From Desulfovibrio sp. JY (GTDB lineage: Bacteria > Desulfobacterota > Desulfovibrionia > Desulfovibrionales > Desulfovibrionaceae): a stretch of DNA of 64,000 nucleotides. Made by a program: the position numbers and the translations under genes. Location of the stretch: assembly GCA_021730285.1 (NCBI GenBank), contig CP082962.1, forward strand, positions 496,001-560,000, written 5' to 3'. This document shows, in pieces, positions 43,144 through 52,431 of this stretch; positions within the stretch are counted from its first letter, which is position 1, and each line of letters opens with the position of its first letter. Below the pieces are notes generated by a model. The model was given only the letters and a program-made list of their open reading frames with translations, ran no database searches and was not told the DNA's origin.

Positions 43144-43701
43144 ATGAAGGTCGAACCCATTATTGACGTGAAGAGCATCAAGAGCATCAAGAAGATACTT
43201 TCTGACAATCTTCGCGATAAACTGCTCTTCATCATGGGCATCAATTCTGGACTTCGTGTCCAAGACTTGCTTGCCCTCAAGGTCGGCGATGTTCGGGAAG
43301 CCAAGGTCGGTGACCGGGTGATCTTGCGTGAAAAGAAAACCGGCAAGGAGAACGTGTTCATTATGAACAAGGAGATCAAGCTGGCGCTTGACGACTACCT
43401 CACCGAGTTCGGATCGGGGGACGACCATTTTCTGTTCAAGAGTCGTAAAGGACGCAACTATCCTCTTACGACCTTTGCCGTCACCAAGTACGTCAAACGT
43501 TGGGCCGAAGCTGTGAACCTTAAGGGGAACTACGGTGCCCACACGTTACGAAAAACTTGGTGCTATCACCAGCGCAAGACCTTCGGCGTCTCCTGGGAGG
43601 TCCTGGCCAAGCGGCTGAACCATTCCAGCCCGTCGATCACGCGCCGGTATCTCGGCATCCAGGAAGAGGAAGTGGAGGAGATACTGCTCCACGTCATCTG
43701 A
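43144..43701 (+). CDS. Minimal tyrosine recombinase (catalytic domain only)
   Basis: 185 residues from the ATG at 43144 with GGAGG upstream. The catalytic set is visible: Arg in NSGLRVQDLLAL, Lys in EKKTGKE, HTLRKTW (His and second Arg), LNHSSPSITRRYLG (third His and the Tyr nucleophile). The usual N-terminal core-binding domain is absent, so it is about half the length of a normal integrase, like some small integron- or plasmid-type resolvases. It may act at the inverted repeat at 42981. It is separate from the full integrase at 44163. Confidence 0.82.
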   Translation: MKVEPIIDVKSIKSIKKILSDNLRDKLLFIMGINSGLRVQDLLALKVGDVREAKVGDRVILREKKTGKENVFIMNKEIKLALDDYLTEFGSGDDHFLFKSRKGRNYPLTTFAVTKYVKRWAEAVNLKGNYGAHTLRKTWCYHQRKTFGVSWEVLAKRLNHSSPSITRRYLGIQEEEVEEILLHVI

Positions 43702-43934
43702 ACCCTTACCGACGGGGCCGCCCCCGTCTTTTTTTGGTGGCACGGAAAATATTTTTTTGCCCATCAGCGCCGGTTATGTCGAAAGATTGTGTTTTGCCTG
43801 AGTAAGGAAATCTCATTGCCCTGTAGAAGCCCTCATCGCCCTATGCATCCGATTTTACGCGACATCCATTTGATTTCACGGTTTTTTTTCGTTTATACCG
43901 GGGCCGATTCCATCGACGAAAGAGGCACCCCAGC
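43702..43934. other. Gap between the two recombinase loci
   Basis: Contains GGAAAATATTTTTTTGCCC (about 43746) and CCTGTAGAAGCCCTCAT, which recall AAATATTTTTTT and CCTGTAGAAGACCTCAT near 37010 and 37079. A shared control or ancestral duplicate end is possible. No gene. Confidence 0.45.
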
Positions 43935-44162
43935 ATGAGCGAGAGCATCGGTCCGTTTTTCAACTGCAAGGAGGCCGCTGAGTTTTGCGGCTACTCCCAC
44001 TCCTACTTCGAGAAAATGGTCAACCGCTTCAAAATCAAGCGGTACGGCCCCAGCAAAAACCGGTTCGCCCGCGCCGACCTTGAGGCGTTCATGGCGAGCC
44101 CTGAACGGTACGCCACCGGGGCCGCGCAGAAGACCCGCCGCCCCATCACCCTGGAGGTATAA
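43935..44162 (+). CDS. Excisionase-like helix-turn-helix protein
   Basis: 75 residues. NCKEAAEFCGYSHSYFEKM followed by RYGPSKNRFARADLEAFM is the winged MerR/Xis-type helix-turn-helix used by excisionases (AlpA, HTH_17). Its stop abuts the integrase start codon with no gap, so both are co-translated. It likely sets the direction of recombination at the tRNA-Pro site. Confidence 0.8.
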   Translation: MSESIGPFFNCKEAAEFCGYSHSYFEKMVNRFKIKRYGPSKNRFARADLEAFMASPERYATGAAQKTRRPITLEV

Positions 44163-45260
44163 ATGTCTGTCCACAAGCGCGCCAACAACGACACCTACTA
44201 CGTGTCCTACCGGGATGCCGAGGGCCGGCAGCGCACCAAGACCTTCGGCAAAGGCCGTGAGGGCAAGCGTGACGCCCAGCGGTTCGACGAGGAGATCAAG
44301 GCCCGCAAGCTCATCGAGGCCCCACTGCCCATCTTCGCCCCGGGCCAAAAGGCCTACATCGACCAGCTGACGCAGCTCTACATCAACGCCAAAAAGGCCG
44401 AGGGCAAGTCGCTGCGGTGGATCAGGGAGCTGGCCGTGCTGGTGAAGACCCATTTCATCCCGGTGTTCGCCCAGCGCCCTGTCGACGAAATCCGTTTCGA
44501 GGAGATCGTCGAGATCATCGGCAAGGCCTACGCCGACCGCAGCCAGACGACCCGGTCGCGCTACCTGTCCTATCTGAAGATGGTCTTCCAGTACGGCGTC
44601 GACTACGAGCTGACCACCAAGAACCCGCTGAAACGCTGGAAGAAGCCGAAGGAGCGGCCCCGGGACACGAAGCTCACCTACCCAGACCTCATGAAGCTCA
44701 AGGAAGCGGCACGGCCCCATCTCGCCTGGGCCATCGAGGTCGCCTGGAACCTTGGCGTGCGCACCGGCGAGTCCGAATTGCTGGCCCTGACCTGGAACGA
44801 CATCGACTGGGACGACAGCAGCATCAAGGTCTACGCCACCAAGACGAAGACCAACCGCGTCATCCCGATTGCGCCGGAATTTCTGGAGCGCCTCAAGGCC
44901 ATGCGGCAGAAGGCCCAGACCGGCTACGTCGTCGAGTACCAGGGCAAGCCGCTGCGCAAATTTCGCCGGTCCCTGAAGACGGCGGCGGAAAAGGCCGGCC
45001 TGACCTACCCCGTGGTCATGTACGACATCCGGCACCTGTTCGCCACGACGCTCCTGCGCGAAGGCGGCGACGTTGCGGCCGTGAGCAAGCTCATGGGCCA
45101 CGCCAGCGTCAAGATGACAGTCGACCAGTACTACCACCTGCTCGGCGGCGAAAAACGGCGCACCATCGCCAAGCTGCCGAGCCTGAGCAAGCCCGAGGAC
45201 GCCCCTTGCCCTGAAGCGGCTTCCTCTGCACCTCAACCCCCGACCTTTGCCCCGGCATAG
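44163..45260 (+). CDS. int: Tyrosine integrase of the tRNA-Pro island
   Basis: 365 residues, full length. It has an N-terminal arm-type domain, a core-binding domain (about 65-155, IDQLTQLYINAKKAEGKSL), and a catalytic domain with Arg in LGVRTGESELLAL, Lys in TKTKTNR, YDIRHLFATT (box II, Tyr where His is usual), LMGHAS, and the nucleophile in VDQYYHLL. It is the best candidate for insertion into tRNA-Pro, whose 3' half is duplicated at 12044. It is cotranscribed with the excisionase-like gene. Confidence 0.9.
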   Translation: MSVHKRANNDTYYVSYRDAEGRQRTKTFGKGREGKRDAQRFDEEIKARKLIEAPLPIFAPGQKAYIDQLTQLYINAKKAEGKSLRWIRELAVLVKTHFIPVFAQRPVDEIRFEEIVEIIGKAYADRSQTTRSRYLSYLKMVFQYGVDYELTTKNPLKRWKKPKERPRDTKLTYPDLMKLKEAARPHLAWAIEVAWNLGVRTGESELLALTWNDIDWDDSSIKVYATKTKTNRVIPIAPEFLERLKAMRQKAQTGYVVEYQGKPLRKFRRSLKTAAEKAGLTYPVVMYDIRHLFATTLLREGGDVAAVSKLMGHASVKMTVDQYYHLLGGEKRRTIAKLPSLSKPEDAPCPEAASSAPQPPTFAPA

Positions 45261-45336
45261 CCGGGATCGAGCGATACGACGGCCCTGGCCCATGACAACG
45301 CCACAGCCCAACCCCAAACGCTTCGGAGAACGAACG

Positions 45337-45687
45337 ATGAATACTTTCTGGGTATTTGCGCACATCGACGGCGACGGCATCAAGCACTACCGGCAGTTCG
45401 AGAGCCCGGCTGGCCCCTACTACGCCACTGCGCGGCAGGCTGGCGGCACCAAAGCCGTTGGCGGCAAGGGCACGATTACCGGCAAGCTCTTTCGCGCCCA
45501 AGAGCATGACGACCTCACCGTCTCCCATGAGCTGGTCCGGGAAATCGCGGGCATCGACTTCGACCGGCTCCGTGAAAAGACGGCCGCCAAGTTCATCACC
45601 GCGCTGACGAAGTACGCTGGCACCGAGAAGACCATGACCTTCGCCTCGAAGACCACCTTCGAGCGGTTCATCAGGGACCATGCCTAA
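45337..45687 (+). CDS. 116-residue hypothetical island protein (intact copy)
   Basis: ATG at 45337 with GGAG upstream. It opens NTFWVFAHIDGDGIKHYRQF and ends TFERFIRDHA. No family recognised. It follows the integrase and ends in a terminator. A 5'-truncated, stop-containing copy lies at 8912-9127 with the same downstream sequence, so this gene marks the inner edge of the island right end. Confidence 0.75.
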   Translation: MNTFWVFAHIDGDGIKHYRQFESPAGPYYATARQAGGTKAVGGKGTITGKLFRAQEHDDLTVSHELVREIAGIDFDRLREKTAAKFITALTKYAGTEKTMTFASKTTFERFIRDHA

Positions 45688-45733
45688 CTCACCGAATGAA
45701 AACTACTTTGACGCACTGAGAGCGTATTAGACA

Positions 45734-45762
45734 CGGGGGGGCCGAAGGGCCTCCCCATTTTT
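45734..45762 (+). terminator. Rho-independent terminator (copy 2)
   Basis: GGGGGGGCC-GAA-GGGCCTCCCC stem and a T-run. The 30 bases before it (ACTTTGACGCACTGAGAGCG onwards) are conserved at 9145-9175. It separates the integrase-side transcript from the cargo beyond. Confidence 0.85.
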
Positions 45763-45898
45763 GTTTTGAAAAGAACTTCCGGCCAGTATTACCTTCTGCT
45801 TGACGACAAGAACGGGGATGCAATCGAAAAGGTGCCCACTCTTGGCAAGTACAAAAATATTTTATACTTTACAATAATTCATTTTATTTACGTAAATT

Positions 45899-48800
45899 CT
45901 ATTCTGATCCATATCTACGGATATATTCCGCCAGACGTTGAAATCGAGTATCTTGCCTAGCTTCTGGCCAAGCTTTTGCTACTGCCGCAAGACAATTACT
46001 TAATTCCTGAGATGGCCATGGTTGATTTGCAATGATTGCTGTTAAAAGTTCCAAAGAATCTTGCGGAAACTTGTCACAGTGGCTTGATTCTTGTAATAGA
46101 CTTACTACATAATGAGGATATTCAATAGGCACTAACCAATCACGCAGAGTTCCTAGTGCCCTTGGAAACATATCGCCAGAAGCGATGACTAGTTGGACAA
46201 GGACTTCTGCTAATACAGGAGATATTTTTTCATGCGATTTTGGCCAAAGCATCTGCCAAAATAGTTGAATACGATTTACAAAATGCATCTCTCTTTGGTT
46301 ACCAGCACCATTAAGTGAATATAGAAGCGCACGGGCAGACTCCACCAAACCTTCCTGTGGCAACGAACAAATGGCCCCATGGAGTTCTTTTAATGAAAAA
46401 GTGTCCGTTTGACCTAATGCAGCATAGGTAATTATGGCAGCATACTGCCTACCATAATCACCGAGATCAGTGTAGTGCTGGGCTGTTTCGATAAAATTAT
46501 ATTTTATCTCTGCAAATAATGGCCAATACAGGCGTGGCGACCAGAGATATCCTTTCCATGCAGATTGAGCTTCACGCTGAGAAACGTTCCAATCAAACAA
46601 AGGTAAAATATTTTTTATCGTCCATTGTGAGTCTACGCGGAAAAATGTAATAACACGAGCAGCTAACAACAACCTAGCATGGCGATAGATATAGACGTCA
46701 ACATCACAAAGCTTCGTAAAAATAGAAACTAAGTCGGCGGGCAAGCCTTGTTGATCTTGAGGCTTACGCTGTAACCAGAGATTCAGAAGAGCTTTCGTAA
46801 TATGTCCTACCGGATGATTGATAGAGTCCGACACAACATCTTCAGTATCACTATCATACAGACTTGGCATATCCAAAAAACGGAGGCATATTTCGAGAAA
46901 AATATCTTCATAAGAGTCGAGAACATTTGATACATTTTCTAGCCAACAAGACGCAGCATGCGCAATTTTTAGCAAGACTGCATCAGGCATTTGCTTCAAC
47001 AATAGCGCAACATGCTTCCAAGAGAAACATATTAATTTTCCATCGTCCCATGCTTGCAGCGCCTCACGCCATCGATCGCTGGGCCATCGCTGCTCATGTG
47101 CGAGAACACAAAGACCATAAATAGCCGTAGGACATTTCTTTTGGCAATACTCCCTCCAGTCGTCTTCGTGTAAGGGACCTTGGAAGGGGGGACGTCGCAG
47201 CCAGTCCACTAGCTCGTTCCGTTGACGTGGTACTCGTTCGACTACTCTTCGCTCTTCATAGTCTGGATCACCAGTACCGCTTATCCAGAATGGAAATTCA
47301 TCACTCTCGTTGATTGCGAGCTCCCATTTGGGATTGTTAATTTTAAGTCTTGCTATTTGTAATGCTGCTTCTTTACCTAACATAACACCACTAGACGACA
47401 GTTTTGCTAAACGCAACCATATCGAATGGTCCACATTCCATTGCCAATCTTCTGGTGTTATCTCATCTCTATACATCATTCGTGGCGGCCCAGCAAGTAT
47501 CCCTAGCTCCAATCGCTCTCGGACAACATCCGTAAGTCGTATTCCTTGCAACACAAGCAAACGCAAAACTTCGCGTTTTGTCTCTACCGACCAAAGCCAC
47601 CACCCCTCGTCAGCCAGCAACCAATCAACCCATCCAATATGTGACGATATGTCTCCTTGCGACGCCGCGAACAACGCCAGCCTTTTGAAAACTGGATACG
47701 GCTGAAGCCACCACTCACTAGCGACGTGTATCGCTTGGGATAAATTTTGCTCACGCAATACAAGCCAAGCATCGCGCAACAACTCGACAAGCGCAACCCA
47801 ATCGCGATGCCTACCATTCTGACTATGCGGGCTCACAGATGGAAGATCTAAATACGATCTATCAAACATAGAATCTGCGTCACCCAACTCATGAAGTATA
47901 TCTAATGCATCGCGTAATAGTTGCTCAAATTCATTCAGTAGCAACGGCAAACTATCTTTCCATTTACCACATTCAACCTTTTCACATAAAGTTAAGTAGA
48001 CATGATCACTGGCCAAAACCAACTCCCAAGTCAGCTGGCGCTTAAAGTCGTTAGCGCTATTATTATCTTCTATATCTTCGCTCCACACAAAGGGTTTCTT
48101 CAGGGATATACATGGAGAAAGTAGTTTACGTAACTCTAATCGAAGCGTTGGTGTTAACCCATCGCAATTGAATCGCTTTTTCCACAGATACAAGTCAGTA
48201 CGATTCCATGGGGACTTTATACGTCCGGCAAGTAACAAATTCCAAATTGACCGCATTATTGGCCGTGGAATCGCATCCGGTGCGTTAATTCTAATATTTT
48301 GCAACTCGTCAATCTTGTCATTATGCTCTAGAGATGAAATATCATTCAACCTATTGACCACTAAATAAATAAAATCCTCATGCAATTTACCACCGTTGCT
48401 CGCTAACCACAGAACTAGCTTTGGATTATCAAGATGACGAATTAACCAATGCGCAATATGATGCATAACTGCATCCCACTGGCTTCCCATTTTACTACAT
48501 TTTAATAGCATCATAAAAGGCGCAAGACTATATGGAGCTGGGCGTTGTGCAAAGCTAAAACACAGTGCACTATCTTCTGAAGACTGAGGCATTACACCAA
48601 AACGAGGCAGATCAAAGTGGCAATATCGATCCTCTATCAATGGTTTTAACCAGTCCAACGACGGCACAGGATTAAACGTAGCGAAATGTTTGGCGGGCAA
48701 GCCCGAACTGTCAGAGAGTGCCCAGAGCATTCGACCAACAAAATCATCCTGAGGTGTACTGGCCATAGGCCTGGTCAGTGCATATTCAGAGACAATTCGC

Positions 48801-49711
48801 TCGTTGCCGAGCACACCATCACGATAGGTACCAGCCCAAGCCTTGAGAGTTCGATGCAGAGCCGAATGGTCATTAGTGCCCGTAGGTACTTTATATAGTA
48901 TTGGCACCACCCCTTTGGCTTTCCATTCTATTTCTTTTTCTTTTTCTGCCCCAGAAGCAAAATCGCCTAGTGCGTAAGACCGGGACATGCTTTCGCCCAT
49001 CATCCGATCTGCCGCAAGCGCATCCATCATATAGCGCAACACCGGATCGTTAATACTATATCCAACAAAACACACAATATAATGACGAAATAACTCACTG
49101 ACAAAACGGGCTGCCCAGCGCTCTGTTAGATATGCTAGACCGAAGTCTCCGCTTGTAACAACAAGTCTATTAAGTGCATACTCGTCATTTGCTTCGGGTA
49201 GCAGTCCATGCAAGTACACCACACCATTCCAACGACTATTTTTAGGAATTGGCAAGAATGGTGCTGGATAAGCAGAAATACTGAGTTTATATTTTTTTCT
49301 AACTCGCTCAAATATTCTATCAAAATTCGTTGTAACCAATCTCGTTGCGCCTTTGCGATCATTCGACAACTGCAGCAGGGCACGGTGTGTTTCAGTAGCG
49401 ATTTTACGTCGAAAATTTGGTTTCAGCACGGAAAATATTGCTTTGCGAACTACAAGACGTTGTCCTGGGATACGATGCTCCAGTAAATCTAATGTAGTAT
49501 CAAATCTATTGTTTTCATAAGCTTCTTTTTCCCTATCATCGTCATACGGATTAGTCCCTAATTCATTATATATACTATCTACCAGACCTTTAAAGTCTGG
49601 CAAGCCTGCAGGATACGATATCCCTGCTCCGCAGAAGAATACCACTTTTCCCTCTTCTTGTGCTTGAAGCAGTACCTCAGGAATATCTGGTCCATCCTTG
49701 ACAAACTGCAT
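45899..49711 (-). CDS. SIR2-domain anti-phage protein (DSR-like)
   Basis: 1270 residues; ATG at 49711 with GAGG upstream. The N-terminal SIR2 domain has VVFFCGAGISYPAGLPDF (residues 23-40), TTNFD (127-131), catalytic-type His in YLHG (168-169) and VGYSINDPVL (216-225). The remaining roughly 950 residues are helical and Trp-rich with no named domain, as in long defence-associated sirtuins that deplete NAD+ after phage recognition. Length fits the DSR class. It is AT-rich, faces the integrase operon, and sits between terminator and attachment site. Exact subtype cannot be given without alignment. Confidence 0.8.
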   Translation of the reverse strand: MQFVKDGPDIPEVLLQAQEEGKVVFFCGAGISYPAGLPDFKGLVDSIYNELGTNPYDDDREKEAYENNRFDTTLDLLEHRIPGQRLVVRKAIFSVLKPNFRRKIATETHRALLQLSNDRKGATRLVTTNFDRIFERVRKKYKLSISAYPAPFLPIPKNSRWNGVVYLHGLLPEANDEYALNRLVVTSGDFGLAYLTERWAARFVSELFRHYIVCFVGYSINDPVLRYMMDALAADRMMGESMSRSYALGDFASGAEKEKEIEWKAKGVVPILYKVPTGTNDHSALHRTLKAWAGTYRDGVLGNERIVSEYALTRPMASTPQDDFVGRMLWALSDSSGLPAKHFATFNPVPSLDWLKPLIEDRYCHFDLPRFGVMPQSSEDSALCFSFAQRPAPYSLAPFMMLLKCSKMGSQWDAVMHHIAHWLIRHLDNPKLVLWLASNGGKLHEDFIYLVVNRLNDISSLEHNDKIDELQNIRINAPDAIPRPIMRSIWNLLLAGRIKSPWNRTDLYLWKKRFNCDGLTPTLRLELRKLLSPCISLKKPFVWSEDIEDNNSANDFKRQLTWELVLASDHVYLTLCEKVECGKWKDSLPLLLNEFEQLLRDALDILHELGDADSMFDRSYLDLPSVSPHSQNGRHRDWVALVELLRDAWLVLREQNLSQAIHVASEWWLQPYPVFKRLALFAASQGDISSHIGWVDWLLADEGWWLWSVETKREVLRLLVLQGIRLTDVVRERLELGILAGPPRMMYRDEITPEDWQWNVDHSIWLRLAKLSSSGVMLGKEAALQIARLKINNPKWELAINESDEFPFWISGTGDPDYEERRVVERVPRQRNELVDWLRRPPFQGPLHEDDWREYCQKKCPTAIYGLCVLAHEQRWPSDRWREALQAWDDGKLICFSWKHVALLLKQMPDAVLLKIAHAASCWLENVSNVLDSYEDIFLEICLRFLDMPSLYDSDTEDVVSDSINHPVGHITKALLNLWLQRKPQDQQGLPADLVSIFTKLCDVDVYIYRHARLLLAARVITFFRVDSQWTIKNILPLFDWNVSQREAQSAWKGYLWSPRLYWPLFAEIKYNFIETAQHYTDLGDYGRQYAAIITYAALGQTDTFSLKELHGAICSLPQEGLVESARALLYSLNGAGNQREMHFVNRIQLFWQMLWPKSHEKISPVLAEVLVQLVIASGDMFPRALGTLRDWLVPIEYPHYVVSLLQESSHCDKFPQDSLELLTAIIANQPWPSQELSNCLAAVAKAWPEARQDTRFQRLAEYIRRYGSE

Positions 49712-50068
49712 TTTAATACCTCGGCATTCTAAAGTAAAATATTAGTGCGCTATTTACTTATTCGTCCTGAATCCTATTCTAGTCCGTCTTAAGATGCCCG
49801 AAACAGTATTGCGATGTCGAGCGCTAAAGCTCATGTGACAATTTGAACAAATTTGCAAATTATGGTGACCACAATGGACGCGCAATAGTTAACTAGGGGA
49901 CTTCGCTGATGGCTCCTATCGGAGCGCATGTTGCCTTCAAAGGACGAGCCCCCCTGACCTCCCTAACGGCGAAGCTGCCTGCAGGACGACACCAAGATCA
50001 AATATTCCTGAAAAACAAGATAGATGCCAAGATCAAACGGGCGACCGGCGGGACAACGTGCGGTAGCC
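49712..50068. other. Promoter side of the SIR2 gene
   Basis: About 350 bases with no supported gene. The left end is AT-rich and should carry the SIR2 promoter. The right half changes to core-like GC. No hairpin or operator was recognised before 50069. Confidence 0.4.
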
Positions 50069-50245
50069 GACCCCCTGACTTTTAGGAATTGGGTCGCCCC
50101 GGATAACCATTCCCCTAGAATCCCAGGCCAATAGGTTATCCAGTCGGTTATCCAACGAGAAAAGGGCCTACGGTTATTCACCGTAAGCCCTTGAAATAAC
50201 TGGTCGGGATGAGAGGATTTGAACCTCCGACCCCCTGAACCCCAT
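50069..50245. repeat. Attachment-site repeat 3: hairpin plus tRNA-Pro 3' end (att3)
   Basis: Hairpin GACCCCCTGAC...TGGGTC, then GGATAACCATTCC and GGTTATCCA words shared with att1, then GAAATAAC and the tRNA-Pro 3' end at 50201. It is the outer boundary of the island array and adjoins the intact tRNA. Confidence 0.85.
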
Positions 50246-50277
50246 TCAGGTGCGCTCCCAGACTGCGCTACATCCCG
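50201..50277 (-). tRNA. tRNA-Pro (anticodon GGG)
   Basis: 77 bases with encoded CCA. Acceptor CGGGATG pairs with CATCCCG. The anticodon stem CCTGA/TCAGG encloses loop ATGGGGT with anticodon GGG. The T arm has GGTTCAAATCC. The 3' half is the integration core duplicated at 12044-12088. Confidence 0.95.
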
Positions 50278-50419
50278 ACGCGAAGGAACCGGAATCTAGG
50301 AGTCATCCGCCCGTTTGTCAATCCAAAATCGCTTTTTTTTCCAAATATCCCCTCCGCGCGTTGCCGGCCCCGCCCCGGACTGCTATCCAGGACCGATACC
50401 AGGAGAACGGACAATCGCC

Positions 50420-51952
50420 ATGCGCCAAGCCCCCATCCTCGTCACCGGCGCCACGGGATACGTGGGCGGCCGCCTCGTGCCAAGGCTCCTTGCCGCCGGA
50501 TACCGCGTACGCGCCGTCGGTCGCTCTCTGGAAAAACTGCGCTGCCGTCCCTTTGCCGGCCATCCCGATCTGGAACTGGCCCAGGCCGACATCCGCGACC
50601 TGCCCGCCATGCGCCAGGCCGCCACGGGCTGCCAGGCCGCCTACTACCTCGTCCATTCCATGCACCCGGCCAACAGCGACTTCGCCGCCGCCGACCGCCA
50701 GGCCGCAACCGTCATGGCCCGGGCCGCCCATGATGTCGGCGTTGCCCGCATCATCTACCTCGGCGGCCTTGGCGACGCCGACGACAATCTCAGCCCGCAC
50801 CTGCGTTCGCGCCACGAAGTGGCCAAAATCCTCGGCTCCGGCCCCGTACCCGTCACCCACCTGCGCGCCGCCATGATCCTCGGTTCCGGCAGCGCCTCCT
50901 TCGAGATCATGCGCTACCTCGTCGACCGCCTGCCGATCATGGTCGCCCCGCGCTGGGTGCGGGGCCGCTGCCAGCCCATCGCCATCTCCGACGTGCTCGG
51001 CTACCTCGCCGGCTGTCTGGACGCGCCCGAAACCATCGGCCAGACCTTCGACATCGGCGGTCCGGACGTGCTCACCTACGACGCAATCTTCCAACTCTAC
51101 GCCGCCGTGGCCGGGCTGCGAAAGCGCATCATCATCCCGGTGCCGGTCCTGACCCCGCGCCTTTCCACCTACTGGATGCAGCTCATCACACCCCTGCCCC
51201 GGGCGCTGATCGTGCCGCTGGTCGAAGGGCTGCGCAACGAGGTTGTCTGCCGCGACACGCGCATCCTGGACATCCTGCCCCGAAAGCGCCTGACCTGCCG
51301 CGAGGCCATCGCCCTGGCCCTGGAAAAAATCCGCCAGAACGCGGTGGAAAGCACCTGCGCCGACGCCGGCTATGCCGCCCCGCCCGAATGGACGGCCTGC
51401 GGCGACGCTCCCTATGCCGGCGGCACGGTGCACGAATGCGGCTGGCGGGCCGTCATCGCCGCGTCGCCGCAAGACGTCTGGCGGGCCGTGGCCCGCATCG
51501 GCGGCGATACGGGCTGGTATTGGGGAAATTTCCTGTGGCGGCTGCGGGGTTTTCTCGATCAGCTGGTCGGCGGCGTGGGACTCCGGCGGGTGACCATCCG
51601 GCGCGACGGGCCCAGAGTGGGCGATGCCCTGGATTTCTGGCGCGTTGTGGCCGTGACGCCCGAAAAGCGGCTCCAGCTTTTGGCCGAGATGCGCACCCCG
51701 GGCGAAGCCCTGCTGGAATTTCGCCTGCGCCCGGCCGGCGACGGGGCCACGGAACTGGTCGTGCACTCCAAATTCCTGCCCCGGGGACTCGCCGGGCTGG
51801 CGTACTGGTACGCGTTGCTCGTGCCGCACAACCTGGTTTTCGCCGGGCTGTTGCGCGGCATTGCCGCCTCGCTCGGGGTGCGGCTTCTCAGCCCGCCCCG
51901 GCGCTTCACGCCGCACCTGCCGGCCGCCTGCCGCCTGGGCCCACGACAATGA
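50420..51952 (+). CDS. SDR-family NAD(P)-binding protein with DUF2867 domain
   Basis: 510 residues from the ATG at 50420 (AGGAG upstream). The N-terminal Rossmann domain has ILVTGATGYVGGRLVPRL, and the extended-SDR character is seen in YLVHSMH and YLGGLGD. The C-terminal third (from about 340) begins WRAVIAASPQDVWRAV and includes FWRVVAVTPEKRL, the DUF2867/SRPBCC-like fold. Such fusions are common in Desulfovibrio relatives and other bacteria. The substrate is unknown. The stop overlaps the next gene in ATGA. Confidence 0.85.
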   Translation: MRQAPILVTGATGYVGGRLVPRLLAAGYRVRAVGRSLEKLRCRPFAGHPDLELAQADIRDLPAMRQAATGCQAAYYLVHSMHPANSDFAAADRQAATVMARAAHDVGVARIIYLGGLGDADDNLSPHLRSRHEVAKILGSGPVPVTHLRAAMILGSGSASFEIMRYLVDRLPIMVAPRWVRGRCQPIAISDVLGYLAGCLDAPETIGQTFDIGGPDVLTYDAIFQLYAAVAGLRKRIIIPVPVLTPRLSTYWMQLITPLPRALIVPLVEGLRNEVVCRDTRILDILPRKRLTCREAIALALEKIRQNAVESTCADAGYAAPPEWTACGDAPYAGGTVHECGWRAVIAASPQDVWRAVARIGGDTGWYWGNFLWRLRGFLDQLVGGVGLRRVTIRRDGPRVGDALDFWRVVAVTPEKRLQLLAEMRTPGEALLEFRLRPAGDGATELVVHSKFLPRGLAGLAYWYALLVPHNLVFAGLLRGIAASLGVRLLSPPRRFTPHLPAACRLGPRQ

Positions 51953-52431
51953 GCGCGGACGACATCGCTATCCGGCCAGCGCTGCCCGCGGACGCACCCC
52001 GGCTGTCCCGCATCTTCGCCACAGCCATCGAAACCAAGGCCCGGGACAGCTACGGTCCGCGCGAACGCGCGGCCTGGGCGGCCCGGGGAACACCGGCCAA
52101 ATTCGCGTCCATGCTGGCCGACTCCCGAAACAGCCTGCTCGTGGCCGCCATGCCGTCCGGCATCGTGGGCGTCGGCAGCCTGACCGGCAGCGAAGTGAGC
52201 CTGCTCTACGTCGCACCCGGGGCGGCCCCGGGAACGGGGGGCAGGCTGCTGGCCGCCGTGGAGGAACTCGCCCGCGCCGCAGGCCTCACCGGCCTGACCC
52301 TGACCGCCTCGCGCAACGCGCTCTCGTTCTACCTGCGCCACGGCTACGCCATCGTAAGCCCGGCCCGGCGCGATCTCGGCAACGGCATCTCCCTGGTCGT
52401 GTGCCTGATGGCCAAGGGGCTTAACGCCTGA
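51949..52431 (+). CDS. GNAT-family N-acetyltransferase
   Basis: 160 residues. IRPALPADAPRLSRIF opens the GNAT fold. The acetyl-CoA loop is seen around LYVAPGAAPGTGGRLLAAVE, and NALSFYLRHGYAIV is the usual last motif. The acceptor is unknown. Translationally coupled to the upstream SDR protein by four-base overlap. Confidence 0.85.
   Translation: MSADDIAIRPALPADAPRLSRIFATAIETKARDSYGPRERAAWAARGTPAKFASMLADSRNSLLVAAMPSGIVGVGSLTGSEVSLLYVAPGAAPGTGGRLLAAVEELARAAGLTGLTLTASRNALSFYLRHGYAIVSPARRDLGNGISLVVCLMAKGLNA

Noticed and set aside
8900-50300. Prophage or conjugative element
   Set aside because: No capsid, tail, terminase, relaxase or type IV secretion genes are visible; only integration, replication-type and defence genes.
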